A stretch of DNA of 64,000 bases from Chionoecetes opilio (taxonomy: Eukaryota; Arthropoda; Malacostraca; Decapoda; Majidae). The stretch is from positions 1 through 64,000 of the forward strand of contig JACEEZ010020574.1 of the NCBI GenBank assembly GCA_016584305.1, written 5' to 3'. Each line of letters opens with the position of its first letter. Within the stretch, counting starts at the first letter, position 1. The position numbers were made by a program, and so were the translations under genes. Positions 11,063 through 21,407 of the stretch are shown here, in pieces. The notes under the pieces were generated by a model. It had not been told where the DNA came from and ran no database searches. It worked only from the letters and a program-made list of their open reading frames with translations.

Positions 11063-12164
11063 TGTAGCGCCCCCCTTTATAGCTTTATAGCTTTGACGTT
11101 AACTGGAAGGGCTCCACAATCCTGGCTATTACGCTGCCACCACCCACAATAAGTGGGAAAAAAATATATAAGATTCAGAAAATATGTAAGTACTAATGGG
11201 TCTGAATAAACAACTCGTTATCAGAATATTAGTATATTGACACTTTACTGATTCACCAGTAATTACTTCCCTCCTTCTTAACCTAATGTCTTTCAACACA
11301 AATACATACTTATTACTTAATACTAATAACAGCAACACGACGCCACTCTCAGCTCGTGCTCAAAGCGTAACCCTAGAACTCCTTCACCCTAGATCACGGA
11401 GTAACTTTCCCGTCACACTGGTTCTCTGTGTAACTTTCCCGTCACACTGGTTCTCTTGTGTAACTTTCCCGTCACTGATTCTCTGTGTAACTTTCCCGTC
11501 ACACTGATTCTCTGTAACTTTCCCGTCACACTGATTCTCTGTGTAACTTTCCCGTCACACTGATTCTCTGAGTAAAGTATCAATACCCACACACTCCAGC
11601 TATGAAACAAAGCCTTAGCTGTATCCTGGTGTATCCAGGGTCATCCACTCAGCTCCCACAGCTCACAGCTGCTCCCACAGCTCACAGCTGCTTCCACAGC
11701 TCACAGCTGTTCCCACAGCTCACCGCTGCTCACCCCGCCGGCTTCACACCGCTCCCTAAAACCCTATAAATAACATATGGCCATGAGCTTTCATGCTATA
11801 ACAGATAAATAATCAATCACTCCTACATCCCCACCAACACATTTCCCCGCACATACCTTGAACAGGGTTGATAGCCACTCCTCCCCACACGTCTTACCAC
11901 CTGGAGACGTGGACAGAGACAACTAATATGGCTACCTGCCTCTCTCCTCGACTGGCCTGCTGACGCCACCAGCTATCGTCGGCACAAAATATTGTCGAAA
12001 AATAAATATAAAATATATATATAGTATTCAGAACTGAGGAGTGAAGGAAAATGACGCATTTAATTACTCAACATTTATATATTACGTACTTTACCCCCTC
12101 CCACTCAACGTAAACTCTTCGTCAATCATGAGTCAAAAGTTTTAACCCTTTTTCTCGCGTTACA
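11063..12164 (+). mobile_element. Solo LTR, copy 1
   Basis: Begins TGTAG (11063) and ends TTACA (12160-12164), short inverted termini typical of LTRs. It is flanked by the 4-bp direct repeat GAAG (11059-11062 and 12165-12168). Near the 5' end it shares 'gctgccaccacccac' and 'aagtgggaaaaaa', and at the 3' end 'tctcgcgttaca', with the LTR at 48644-49523. No primer-binding site, polypurine tract or gag/pol follows, so it is a solo LTR left by recombination. The 4-bp duplication fits a Ty3/gypsy-type element; this is inference. Strand follows the TGTAG-to-TTACA order shared by both copies. Confidence 0.85.
11401..11735. repeat. Two minisatellites inside solo LTR copy 1
   Basis: Six units of 27-30 bases beginning 'gtaactttcccgtcac' span 11401-11571. 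About four units of 19 bases ('agctcacagctgctcccac') span 11659-11735. They help explain why this LTR is about 220 bp longer than the copy at 48644. Confidence 0.85.
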
Positions 12165-12332
12165 GAAGCAAAAAGAACAATCAACAGTTTTTGGATGACC
12201 AGAGAAAATAAGAGAAAAGAAAGAGAAAGAAACTAAAATATAGAATAAGAGAAGACAACTAATTAAGGACCCAGACAGCAAGAAGAAACATGCCAGGGAG
12301 TGCCGTTGAAAAAGGCCTGACTCCCGACCAAC

Positions 12333-12357
12333 AACTGAACTGAACTGAACTGAATAA
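12333..12357 (+). repeat. LINE A 3' microsatellite tail
   Basis: 'actgaactgaactgaac' repeats mark the 3' terminus of LINE A. Such tails replace poly-A in several LINE clades. Confidence 0.65.
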
Positions 12358-12465
12358 TTCAGGAAGTGAGTGACAATGTTTACATATGGGAACAAACATG
12401 CAACGAGCCCTCAAATTCCAGCATGGTTTAGGAGTCCTAGCTCCTTACACACGTATCTTCTCACA

Positions 12466-12802
12466 ATTTTCTATCTGATCGTCAGTATGGGTTCCGTAAA
12501 GGGCGATCTTCTAGCTTTCCTAACTGAATCTTGGTCATCCTCCTTTAGGGGTTTTGGTGGAATTTTTGCTGTTGTCCTTGACATATCAAAAGCTTTTGAT
12601 AGAGTCTGGCACAAATCTTTAATTTCTAAACTACTCCCATTCGGTTTCTAACCTTCTCTCTGCACCTTCATCTTAAGTTTCCTTTCTAACCATTCTATTG
12701 CAGCTACTGTAGACGGACATTGTCCTTCTCCTAAGTCTTATCAATAGTGGTGTTCCTCAGGGTTCTGTCCTTACAGCCCCTCTCTTTCTATTATTCATTA
12801 AT
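12466..12802 (+). pseudogene. LINE B reverse transcriptase fragment, 5' side of the nest
   Basis: Encodes 'GDLLAFLTESWSSSFRGF' then 'DISKAFDRVWHKSLISKL' (catalytic Asp region) and, after frameshifts, a trace of 'VPQGS'. The sequence is very close to 47670-48010 of the better-preserved copy. It stops at 'attaatgatc' (12803-12806) where a DNA transposon is inserted, and continues at 17352 with 'gatcttctaagtctaactc'. Confidence 0.88.
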
Positions 12803-13106
12803 GATCCACCGGTCAACACTATTTTTCTGGCACAAGGTATTCCAATGAATTATAGCTAATTTTGGTGTGCTGAATCCAAATCTGTCATCTGTTTTTGTCT
12901 ATCACATCAGGTTTTTGAGATATAAAATTTTGCATTATCGCAAGAAACAGCAATTTATGCTCATGATGGAAGAATTAAACATACACAGATACAAAAATTT
13001 AATGAGTCGTAGCAAAAAGTTGTGTGAGTGAATGCACATTAGCCTGTAAGAATGAAGTGTGAAGATAACAAAACTATGTACAAATAGTCTATTCATTGTG
13101 GTCATG

Positions 13107-13776
13107 TTACAACTGCATAAACTTCCTCTTCTTTGACGATCTCTGATGTACAGCTTCTGGAATGTCCCTCATCAAGCTCCAGCAGTAATCTGCCATCATA
13201 TTTGAGTCCCATCGGTCTTGGTCACGTTCTTCCATTACTTTAATGTCTTGATGAAAGCTATCACCTTGCTCTTCGCTCACATCACCCAGGTTCTCTGGAG
13301 ACTTGCCCAAGTGACTATGTAAGTAGTGCACCTTGATGCTCATTCTACATCCAAGTGCTTGCAAACTCAAGAGCAGCTCCTCCACAATCTCTTGATAGTT
13401 GTCAGCTTTCCTGTTCCCAAGGAAATTCTGCACCACATCAGAGAATGCATTCCAGGCTCCAGCCTCTGCCGCATTCATTGTTGTAACAAAGTGTGGATCC
13501 CTGAGGAGTGTTCTTATTTGAGGTCCATCAAATATTCCAGCCTTTTTCTTCTCATCGCTGAGACTTGGAAAGGTTGAACATATATAGCTGAAGCAGTCTT
13601 CACTGTGATCAATAGCTTTGACGAATTGCTTCATCAAACAAAATTTTATGTGCAGTGCGGGAAAGAAATGTTTTTCCTATCAACCAGATGGTCATTAATG
13701 ATGTTCTTGTCACCAGGCGTCAAACTGTTTCTGGTGACCATTTCTTTTTCATCCAGTGGTCTACTGTAGCCCTACT
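13107..13776 (-). pseudogene. Transposase-like protein, C-terminal part
   Basis: A clean 176-codon frame ends at 13107 and contains 'GIFDGPQIRTLLRDPHF', 'NFLGNRKADNYQEIVEELL', 'KVHYLHSHLGKSPENLGDVS', 'FHQDIKVMEERDQDRWDSNM' and a Lys/Arg-rich end 'RSSKKRKF'. Upstream (13640-13776) the frame is shifted but 'LHIKFCLMKQ' and 'VDHWMKKKW' are readable. I recognise this combination as a conserved, usually uncharacterised protein repeated in many arthropod and cnidarian genomes, consistent with a transposase. Its position inside terminal inverted repeats supports that. The catalytic residues are not known to me. The 5' remainder is at 15866-16883. Confidence 0.8.
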
Positions 13777-13784
13777 GTCCCAGT

Positions 13785-15857
13785 CATGGAGGTAGAATAA
13801 AGAGGGAGATGCCCTGCCAGCCCCGCGCTTCACCATAAAGTGAGGTCCAGCTGTCGGGCTGAAGCCCCGCCCACGACTGGCAGAACTCGCTTCTCACAAC
13901 GCGCTGTGTAATTCAGGAGTTGATGGGTATTACGCACAGTATATTATATTACAACTTTTATTAAGACAAAATAGAATACATGAATTGGAATATAGTCAAA
14001 TAAATCTGTAAATGACTATAATGTTACATAGAATTTGTATGCTACATGGCAGCGTGAAGTATGAGTTGTGTATATGTCATTACTTAGTGTAGATAGACTG
14101 ATGATAGACATTATTTATTCACATAGTAAGTGCAGCCTGAACTGCAATATCTCGAAAAGTGCAGGTAGAACAGCAAGGCTTTGCTGTTCACATGATATAT
14201 TGCCATCGCAGACGAGTATACACTCATACATCGAGTGCAGAGAACGATGAATCAGTAAATTTCATCGTACCTACATCCACATACTATCAGTACAGCACAC
14301 ATCAACTTAAACACCACACATACATTGCTCGTTCACTAGGTTCACCGCGCAATCTGTATCACTCACCTATAACGACATCTACGATACATTGTCAAGCTAC
14401 CAAAACTTCGCACATACTGTCAGTACAATGTATCGCGTCAATTCCTTATCGCAAATACACTCAGTACAATACCACATCATTATCACCACACATAGCACCA
14501 CAGTACAACTACCACATCACACCACCACATCACCATCAGTACAACTACCACATCAACTTCACCATTCCACAACATCACATCAGTACAACTACCACATCAA
14601 CTTCACCACCACCACCACAGTCATATCAAGACAACTACCACATCAACTCTTACCACCACATCACCATCAGTCAACTACAATCAACTTCACATCACACCAC
14701 CACATCACCATCAGTACAACTACCACATCAACTTCACACCACCACACACATCACCATCAGTACAACTACCACATCAACTTCCACCAACCACATCACCATC
14801 AGTACAACTACCACATCAACTACACCACCCACATCACCATCAGTACAACTACCACATCAACTCACCACCACCACATCACCATCAGTACAACTACCACATC
14901 AACACCACCACACACCATCATGTACAACTACCACATCAACTCACTCACCACCACAATCACCATCAGTACAACTACCACATCAACACCACCACATCACCAT
15001 CAGTACAACTACCACATCAACACCACCACATCACCATCAGTACAACTACCACATCACCACCACCACATCACCATCAGTACAACTACCACATCAACTTCAC
15101 CACCACATCACCATCAGTACAACTACCACATCACACCACCACATCCCCATCAGTACAATACCACATCACACCACCACATCACCATCAGTACAACTACCAC
15201 ACACCACCACACACACCACCACCACCACCACCACCACATCACACCATCACTGTACAACTACCACATCAACTTCACCATCACACCACCACATCACCATCAG
15301 TACAACTACCACATCAACTTCACCATCACACCACCACAACATCACCTATCCACTCACACACACCCACCATACAACTATCCATACTCACCACCAACCAATC
15401 ACCATCAGTACAACTACCACATCAACTTCACCATCATCAACACCACCACATCACCATCACCACCACATCACCATCACCACCACAACAGCATCACCTAACA
15501 CCACCAACAATATCATCACTACCTTATCACCATCACCATCACCACTCCTACAACACCAAAACACCACTAGCAATATCAAAACACCATCCAACCTGTCACC
15601 ACAATCATTACTATTGCCATCACTACCACATAAGCACTACAACAACAACCACCACATCATACTTTTTTCTATCAACGTTCTCCTCGTGACCTGCTTCATA
15701 TGTTATAATGGGTTTTTTCTTGTCAGCATAGTCAGCTCAGGGCAAGGGAACGGCTCCTACCACCAGCCTTTCTGCCAATCGTTGAATGGCCGCCGGCCCA
15801 CCAGAATGACCTCACTTTTTCCGCGCCTCAGCCTCTCCCCTATATACTACCTCCATG
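13785..15857. mobile_element. 2.07-kb non-autonomous transposon with 8-bp duplication (P- or hAT-like)
   Basis: Starts 'catggaggtagaataaag' and ends 'tatatactacctccatg', giving inverted termini CATGGAGGTAG. Further imperfect matches ('aaagtgaggtc', 'ggcagaa') extend inward about 100 bases. The 8-bp direct repeat GTCCCAGT flanks it (13777-13784, 15858-15865). It splits the transposase-like gene between its 'LGQQGYTKYP..WD' part and 'VDHWMKKKW'. An 8-bp duplication together with a CATG start fits the P superfamily better than hAT; this is inference. It carries no transposase, and about half of it is a minisatellite. Confidence 0.85.
14470..15500 (+). repeat. Minisatellite, C/A-rich, 'catcaccatcagtacaacta' units
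   Basis: About 1 kb of imperfect tandem units of roughly 30-42 bases built from 'accaccacatcaccatcag' and 'tacaactaccacatcaact'. The units carry no T-A-A/T-A-G/T-G-A in two forward frames, so long open frames appear by composition. Low complexity increases toward the right (CAC and CAT trinucleotides). Confidence 0.92.
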
Positions 15858-15865
15858 GTCCCAGT

Positions 15866-16928
15866 AGCACAGGAAACTGGGATATTTTGTGTAACCTTGC
15901 TGGCCCAGCAGAAAGTTCACCATTTTCAAATTCACACAAATTACCCATCCATGAACATGGTATTGCAACCTCTCCAGAACAATCTTGATGTTGGCATACT
16001 ATTCTTTCGTTTTTACAGTGTCCTATTGGGATTGAACCCTATATGTTTCCGTTGTGAAGTAAAACACATTTCAAGCTCCTTTTAGAACTGTCAATAATAA
16101 GTCTCCACTCACTTGAATCATATGCAGGCAGTCCCATAGTGAGAAGAAGTCCTTCAACATCATTACAATAAACAAGCTGACCATCTGAATGGAAGTACTT
16201 CCGCAGTTCTGTTCTCTGTTACGATAAAAGGAGACACTAGTGCCAGGTTTCAGCAGTCACCATCACCTCTGGGAGCCTGGAAGCCAACAATTCAGCAGAC
16301 TGCTTTGGCAAATACAAATCTCTGACCAGATCATTCAATTCAGGCTGACCAAAAAGGAAAAGTTTATCACAATCTGCATCAGATGGCTTAAAAAGATCAG
16401 TCTCATCATCTTCATCTGTAGAAGCAGGTGAATTGAGGGCTTCGACATCAATCTGTGGCAGCTCAGTGAATACAGGCACAGGTATTTCCTCACTGTGCAA
16501 CTGGTCGAATGGCAGATGGGATATCTGGGTATTGCAAGTGTTGTTTGGTTTTCTTATTGAAACCTTTAACATTGACAAGGCAGAAGTAGCAGTTATCCAA
16601 ATGGTGTTTGTTGGTTCTCTCCAAACCATTGCACACCAAACTTGAGCTTAGCATTCTTTCCTTGAGACCATGATCGCAAAGTTTCAAAACATGTTTTGCA
16701 CACTTTGTGAGGAGCCCAGCTTTTGTCCTGGTCTACAAGTGGTACTTTAAAGTAGGCAAGATACACCTTCTTGACAAAGTTATTGGAGTTGCACCTATGA
16801 GCCTGCAAAGTGAAGTTTCCACAGATGTAGCAGAAGATATCTGGGTCCTTACAGCATTTCCTTCTATGGGATGTTGTAGCCATAGCTAGATCACAGTGGT
16901 ACAGTGCAGTGGTTGATACCAGCAACAC
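15866..16928 (-). pseudogene. Transposase-like protein, N-terminal and middle part
   Basis: On the minus strand a likely start at about 16883 gives 'MATTSHRRKCCKDPDIFCY'. A Cys-rich N-terminus follows ('CYICG', 'HKVCKTC', later 'CYFCLVNVKG'), probably zinc-binding. Then come an acidic linker ('STDEDDETDLF'), 'ELNDLVRDLYLPKQSAELLA' (about 16300), 'EWRLIIDSSKRSLK' (about 16095) and 'NLKMVNFLLGQQGYTKYPS' (about 15900). At least four frame changes and a stop break it. The gene continues beyond the inserted element at 13776. In known relatives these blocks form one protein of several hundred residues; that order is from memory. Confidence 0.78.
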
Positions 16929-17351
16929 GTACTCTATGTAGAATGAGACAATCAGTTCACACCTGAAAAAAAACTAAGTGGTTTTAAAGCAAGATTCTGC
17001 ATAACATGTATTAACCTTGCGCTGCCGTCACTCTAAACTACTTGCTATTCACGGACTGCAAAAAAATATGAAAAAATACAAAATATGGATATGTACATAA
17101 AACCCTCACTATTATAAACACACTATCCTAAAAATAGAACACCCTATTCTAACAATAAAGCAATCACTGACCCTCCTCAATGAGTGACGAAAAGTTAATT
17201 TTTTGTAAAATCCATGAAAATGGGGTCTACCGATAGCACAAAAATGTGATGTGATAGAGCAAATCTGAGATCAGATTTGGATTCAGCACCCCAAAATTAG
17301 TCTAAAACTGCTAAGTTTCCATGCCAGAAAAAAAAATTCTGTTGACCAGTG

Positions 17352-18250
17352 GATCTTCTAAGTCTAACTCAAAGCCCTATCCACTCCTACCCTGCATTTT
17401 TCAACGTCGTTTATTAGACGTCCAACTCAACAGGAACTAAGTGATTCACGGAGAGATGCCGCCGAGTGCCTAACTTATGATCTTTCTATAATTTCTAATT
17501 GCGACAAAGCAAACCGTGTTTGGTTCAATGCCTCAAAAATCCAATTTCTTCACATATCAACTCGTCAAAACCTTCCAAACAACTATCCCCTCTTCTTCAA
17601 CGACACTCAACTGTCTCCCTCATCTACAATGAACATTCTAGGACTATCCTTTACTGAAAATCTGAACAGGAAATCTCACATCTCATCTCATGCTAAAACA
17701 GCTTCTAAGAAGTTAGGTGTCCTGTGTCGTCTGCATCCATTTTTTTCTCCCTCCCAGTTGCTTGCTCTCTACAGGGGCCTTATCCGCCCATGTATGGAGT
17801 ATGTCTCACATGTTTGGGGAGGATCCACTCATACAGCTCTCCTAAACAGGGTTGAGTCAAAAGCTTTTCATCTCATCAACTCCTCTCCTCTGACTGACTG
17901 TCTTCCATCTTTAAATCACCGCCGGCATGCTGCTTCTCTTGCTATCTTCTACCGTTATTTTCATGCTCACTGCTCTTCTGAACTTGCTAACTGCATGCCT
18001 CCCCCACTCCCGCGGCAAGCGAGAGCTCTCTTTCTCTTTCTATTTTTCCACCTTGCAACTTGTATCTTTTCAAGAGAGGAGTAACAAGACACCCCTCAAA
18101 CTACATTGGCCCATCACCCCGCTTTTTATATTCTCTTGCCATCTTTGTAGAGACTGGCATTTAAGCGGGAATTTTTGGTACTTTTATTTATTTATTTATT
18201 TTTGCCCTTGGCCATTTCTTTGTGATGAAAAAAAAGTCTACACTGATGGC
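17352..18250 (+). pseudogene. LINE B, 3' side of the nest: post-RT region and 3' end
   Basis: Resumes with 'gatcttctaagtctaactc' after the transposon. A frame at 17629-18084 contains 'MNILGLSFTENLNRKSHISS', 'LALYRGLIRPCMEYVSHVWG' and 'LLNRVESKAFHLINSSPLTD', the conserved region after CR1/jockey-type RTs. The YADD region is deleted here: the preserved copy has 'YADDST' at 48050-48070, where this copy jumps from 'cactcctac' to 'cctgcattttt'. The 3' untranslated part ('tttgcccttggccatttctt') ends in A-rich sequence at about 18230, matching the tail at 41800-41980. Confidence 0.85.
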
Positions 18251-18271
18251 TTTTTTATTTTTTATTTTTAA

Positions 18272-18560
18272 CATCCTAAAGGACTGGCTAAGGGCAAAAA
18301 AGAAGAACTAACACAAAGCCCGCTTAGTTGCCAGTCCCTTTAAAGAAGACAGTAAGAGAATATAGGAAGGGGGGTGGGCCAATTTAGTTTTAGAGGTGTC
18401 ATCTCACTCCCCTCTTGAAAAGGTTTTAGTCGTAGGAAGGTGGACAAATAGAAACAGGAAGAGAGTTCCAAAGTTCTGTTCCTTGGAACTCCTTCAATAG
18501 GATGGACACTAGAGGTCTCTATTTGCACCTCTCTATGCACTTATTTCTTGCATCTTATAA
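18272..18560 (-). mobile_element. LINE B-type 3' end, inverted and 5'-truncated
   Basis: The reverse complement carries the same 3' region as LINE B: 'TKTFSRGE' followed by the 'aactaaattggcccacc' and 'actggcaactaagcgggc' blocks. Its 3' terminus faces the 3' end of the plus-strand copy at 18250. This is a tail-to-tail pair of two insertions of one family. Confidence 0.75.
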
Positions 18561-18638
18561 TTCTTTCACTGTTCTGTTACTCCCCATCTCTTACACGTGT
18601 ACTCCAGCACTAGCTTCCTATTTACCAGGGGAACTTAG

Positions 18639-20082
18639 TACTATAGTCTATTCACTTAAGCTGGATTCTTGGTAGCTGCTCGCTGCCTAGACGAGTTTGT
18701 AAGGACGTCGCTGATTGGCTGATAGACTCGGGCTGGGTGGCGATGGTGGTGGTACTTGCCTCGCCGCAACCAAAAACCCTGCTTGCCTTAGAAAAATATT
18801 CATATTTCTTGGCTTACTCATCTCTTACACAAGATAGGCCTATTTGTTTGCATCAGTGAATCAGGCAGTGATTGTTAAACAACAACACGCCATTCATAAC
18901 TCAATAGGGTAAAAATAAGTCATGACTGACTATCACAAGAGTAGGCGGATTTTTAGGTTTTCAGTGCATTGAAATGTTGTACTCCTACCGATATTACCAA
19001 ACTACCAGATGATATTATGAAAGCTGAGCCTACCATCGTGTTCATAATACATGCTGCATATCATGAGCATAAAAAAATTACACTAAGATTACACTAATAT
19101 TAAAATAATTAAGGAAAGTAAAAGAGTGTATAAACATTTTCTTGCATATTTTGCTTACTCGCTGTAACTCCATACATTCTGGTCGCATTCAATTTTCAAG
19201 AACTGTTTCAAATCCTTATACTTTCCGCTGCCTGTGGTATGTAGACGTACCAATAAGGAAAAGAGTAGGTGGTCAAAATGGCTAAGAAAGTTAAACTACT
19301 ACTGCAAACTGGCACAGTGACGGGTGAGCATTGCTCCTATACAGGAGAAGACTTTTTCTCGGAGAGCTATCAGAGGCTCCACCCGTCACGGCACCAGTTT
19401 GAAACAGTTTAACTTTTCTTACCATTTTGACCACTACTCTTTCCTTATTGGTACGTGCTACATCCCACAGGTAGCGGAAAAGTATAAGGATTTTGAAACA
19501 GTTCTTGAAAATTGAATGCGACCAAAATTATGGGTTTACAGCGAGTTGAAGCAAATAAGCAAGAAAAAATGTTTATACACCTCTTTTACTTTCCTTCAAT
19601 TATCTTATAATATAGTGTAGTCTTAGTGTAATTTTTTATGCTCATGATATGCAGCAATGTATTATGAACACGATGGTAGGCTCAGCTTTTATAATATCAT
19701 TGGTAGCTTGGTAATATCGGGTAGGAGTACAACATTTCAATGCACTGAAAACCTAAAGTCCGCCTACTCTTGTGATAGTCGTCATGACTTTAATTTTTTA
19801 CCTATGATTTATGAATGGCGTGTTTGTTGTTGAACAATCACTGCCTGATTCACTGATGCAAACAAAATAGGCCTATCTTGTGTAAGAGGTGAGTAAAGCC
19901 AAAGGGAAATATGAATATTTTTCTGAGGCAACGCAAGGGTTTTGGGTTGAGCCGAGGCAATACCAACACCATCGCCACCCAGCCCGAGTCTATCAGCCAA
20001 TCAGCGACGTTCTTACAAACTCGGCTAGGCATCGAGCAGCTCCAGCCCAGGAATCCAGGCTTAAGTGAATAGATTTATAGTA
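18639..20082. repeat. 1.44-kb palindrome (foldback element)
   Basis: The left arm 18639-19326 is the reverse complement of the right arm 19380-20082, with a 53-base spacer (19327-19379). Long blocks match inverted in mirrored order, for example 'tctattcacttaag', 'gattggctgatagactcgg', 'acactcttttactttcctt' and 'aaaagtcatgac'-type segments. Divergence is low, mostly single-base changes and indels. Outer ends are 'tactata..tctattcac'. No gene was recognised in the arms and no clear target duplication was found. It is probably a foldback transposon or an inverted duplication. Confidence 0.88.
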
Positions 20083-20283
20083 ATAATGCAAATGTTTCTT
20101 TTAGAAGTGAGGTAAATGACATGAGAGAAGTCCAGAAAACACCAATATGAAGTTGATGGGGTGGCATCATCGGAGCTGTCCTCCGCTTCACTCCTGAACT
20201 ACCCGTCAAACGTCCAGATCTGCCACAAACTGCAGGTTTTCGTTTTTCATTTGGTTATCTCTAACAACATGTACTTTTTTTTT

Positions 20284-20445
<162 letters not shown>

Positions 20446-20834
20446 GTCGCTAATGCAAAACACGCTCTCTAGTTTTAAATGCAGATGAATCACATCTTAA
20501 GCGACACAACTCATTTATAATGGCTAGAAGTGTTTAAGATATTCTGGAAAGTATAAGTTTTTTAATAACACTGGTCTATATGTTCATGCATATTGTTTTA
20601 TTATTTCTAATGTTTTACTAATATCTTTTTGACTACCAAATTTTACGGCTTATAAGAAGACGCTGCACCTTGGAAGACGTACCCTGATTTTGGAAATAAA
20701 TTTATAAGAAAAGAAAAAACACAAACTGTTTGCCAAAAATTGTCATTTTCACACCAGAACACACTCACTATTCATTATCTTCATTCAGCACTGCTCATCA
20801 GCTATTTTTATTTTCTAGCTTGTATGCGATAGTG

Positions 20835-21399
20835 CAGAGCTGGGCAGAATTTAAATACATTTTTATTTAAATATGTATTTAAATACATTTGTGTATTTAG
20901 AAATATATTTATAAATACAATACATTGGTTGTCATGTATTTAAATACTTTTATGAGTATTGAAATACATTTTATTTAAATACTCATTATATAAAAATGTA
21001 AATACATTTTTTATCAGTTAATTTGGCCATAAACCCGCCCAACTATCTGGCAACCCCGATGTTAAAGTGAACCAGTGTTTCCACTAAAAAGGAAAATGTC
21101 CTCATTTTAAGGAAATTTTGGCCTGAGAAGGAAATTTCTAAGGAAACCCAAAATCTAAGGAAATCCATAAATTTCGGACATGTTAAAATGTGTGTGTATT
21201 TAAAATGTATTTACAAATGTATTTAAAATGTATTTACAAATGTATTTAAAATGTATTTACAAATGTATTTAAAATACAATTGATGTATTTAGTATTTAGT
21301 ATTTAAATACATTCGTAAAATGTATTTAGTATTTAAATACATTTTCCCCTGTATTAGTACTGTATTTAATTACATCAATGTATTTAGTGCCCAGCTCTG
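20835..21399. mobile_element. hAT MITE with CAGAGCTGGGCA termini
   Basis: Perfect 12-bp inverted termini (CAGAGCTGGGCA and TGCCCAGCTCTG) are flanked by the 8-bp direct repeat CGATAGTG (20827-20834, 21400-21407). This is a textbook hAT signature. The interior is mostly iterated 'tatttaaatacatt' and contains no coding sequence, apart from an unrelated stretch at 21015-21190. Confidence 0.93.
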
Positions 21400-21407
21400 C
21401 GATAGTG

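Larger units (their letters stand above)
7190..12357 (+). mobile_element. LINE (non-LTR retrotransposon) A, carrying two later insertions
   Basis: Fragments of one plus-strand LINE ORF2 run through this region. A Lys/Glu-rich stretch between the endonuclease and RT is at 7600-8165 and 8905-9110. The reverse transcriptase is at about 9300-10140 and the post-RT region at 10141-11058. The element ends in a (TGAAC)n-type microsatellite tail at about 12333-12353. A 730-bp TA element (8174-8903) and a solo LTR (11063-12164) are inserted in it. Removing the LTR and one 4-bp duplicate restores an open frame to a stop at about 12235, which confirms the two flanks as one element. The clade was not assigned. 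Confidence 0.8.
12807..17351 (-). mobile_element. 4.5-kb DNA transposon of unassigned superfamily (GATC duplication)
   Basis: Left end 'caccggtcaacac' and right end, reverse-complemented, 'cactggtcaacag' begin terminal inverted repeats that can be followed imperfectly for roughly 110-120 bases ('taattttggtgtgctgaatc' and 'ctatcacatca' recur inverted at the other end). The 4-bp direct repeat GATC flanks it (12803-12806, 17352-17355), and the disrupted LINE B reads straight across. It carries one transposase-like gene on the minus strand (16883 to 13107), itself interrupted at 13785-15857. A 4-bp duplication occurs in Sola, Ginger and Academ groups among others; I cannot assign it. Confidence 0.85.

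Noticed and set aside
14159..15988. Open frame of about 609 codons (plus strand), the longest in the window
   Set aside because: It runs through a C/A-rich minisatellite that lacks stop codons by composition, crosses the transposon boundary at 15857, and resembles no protein.
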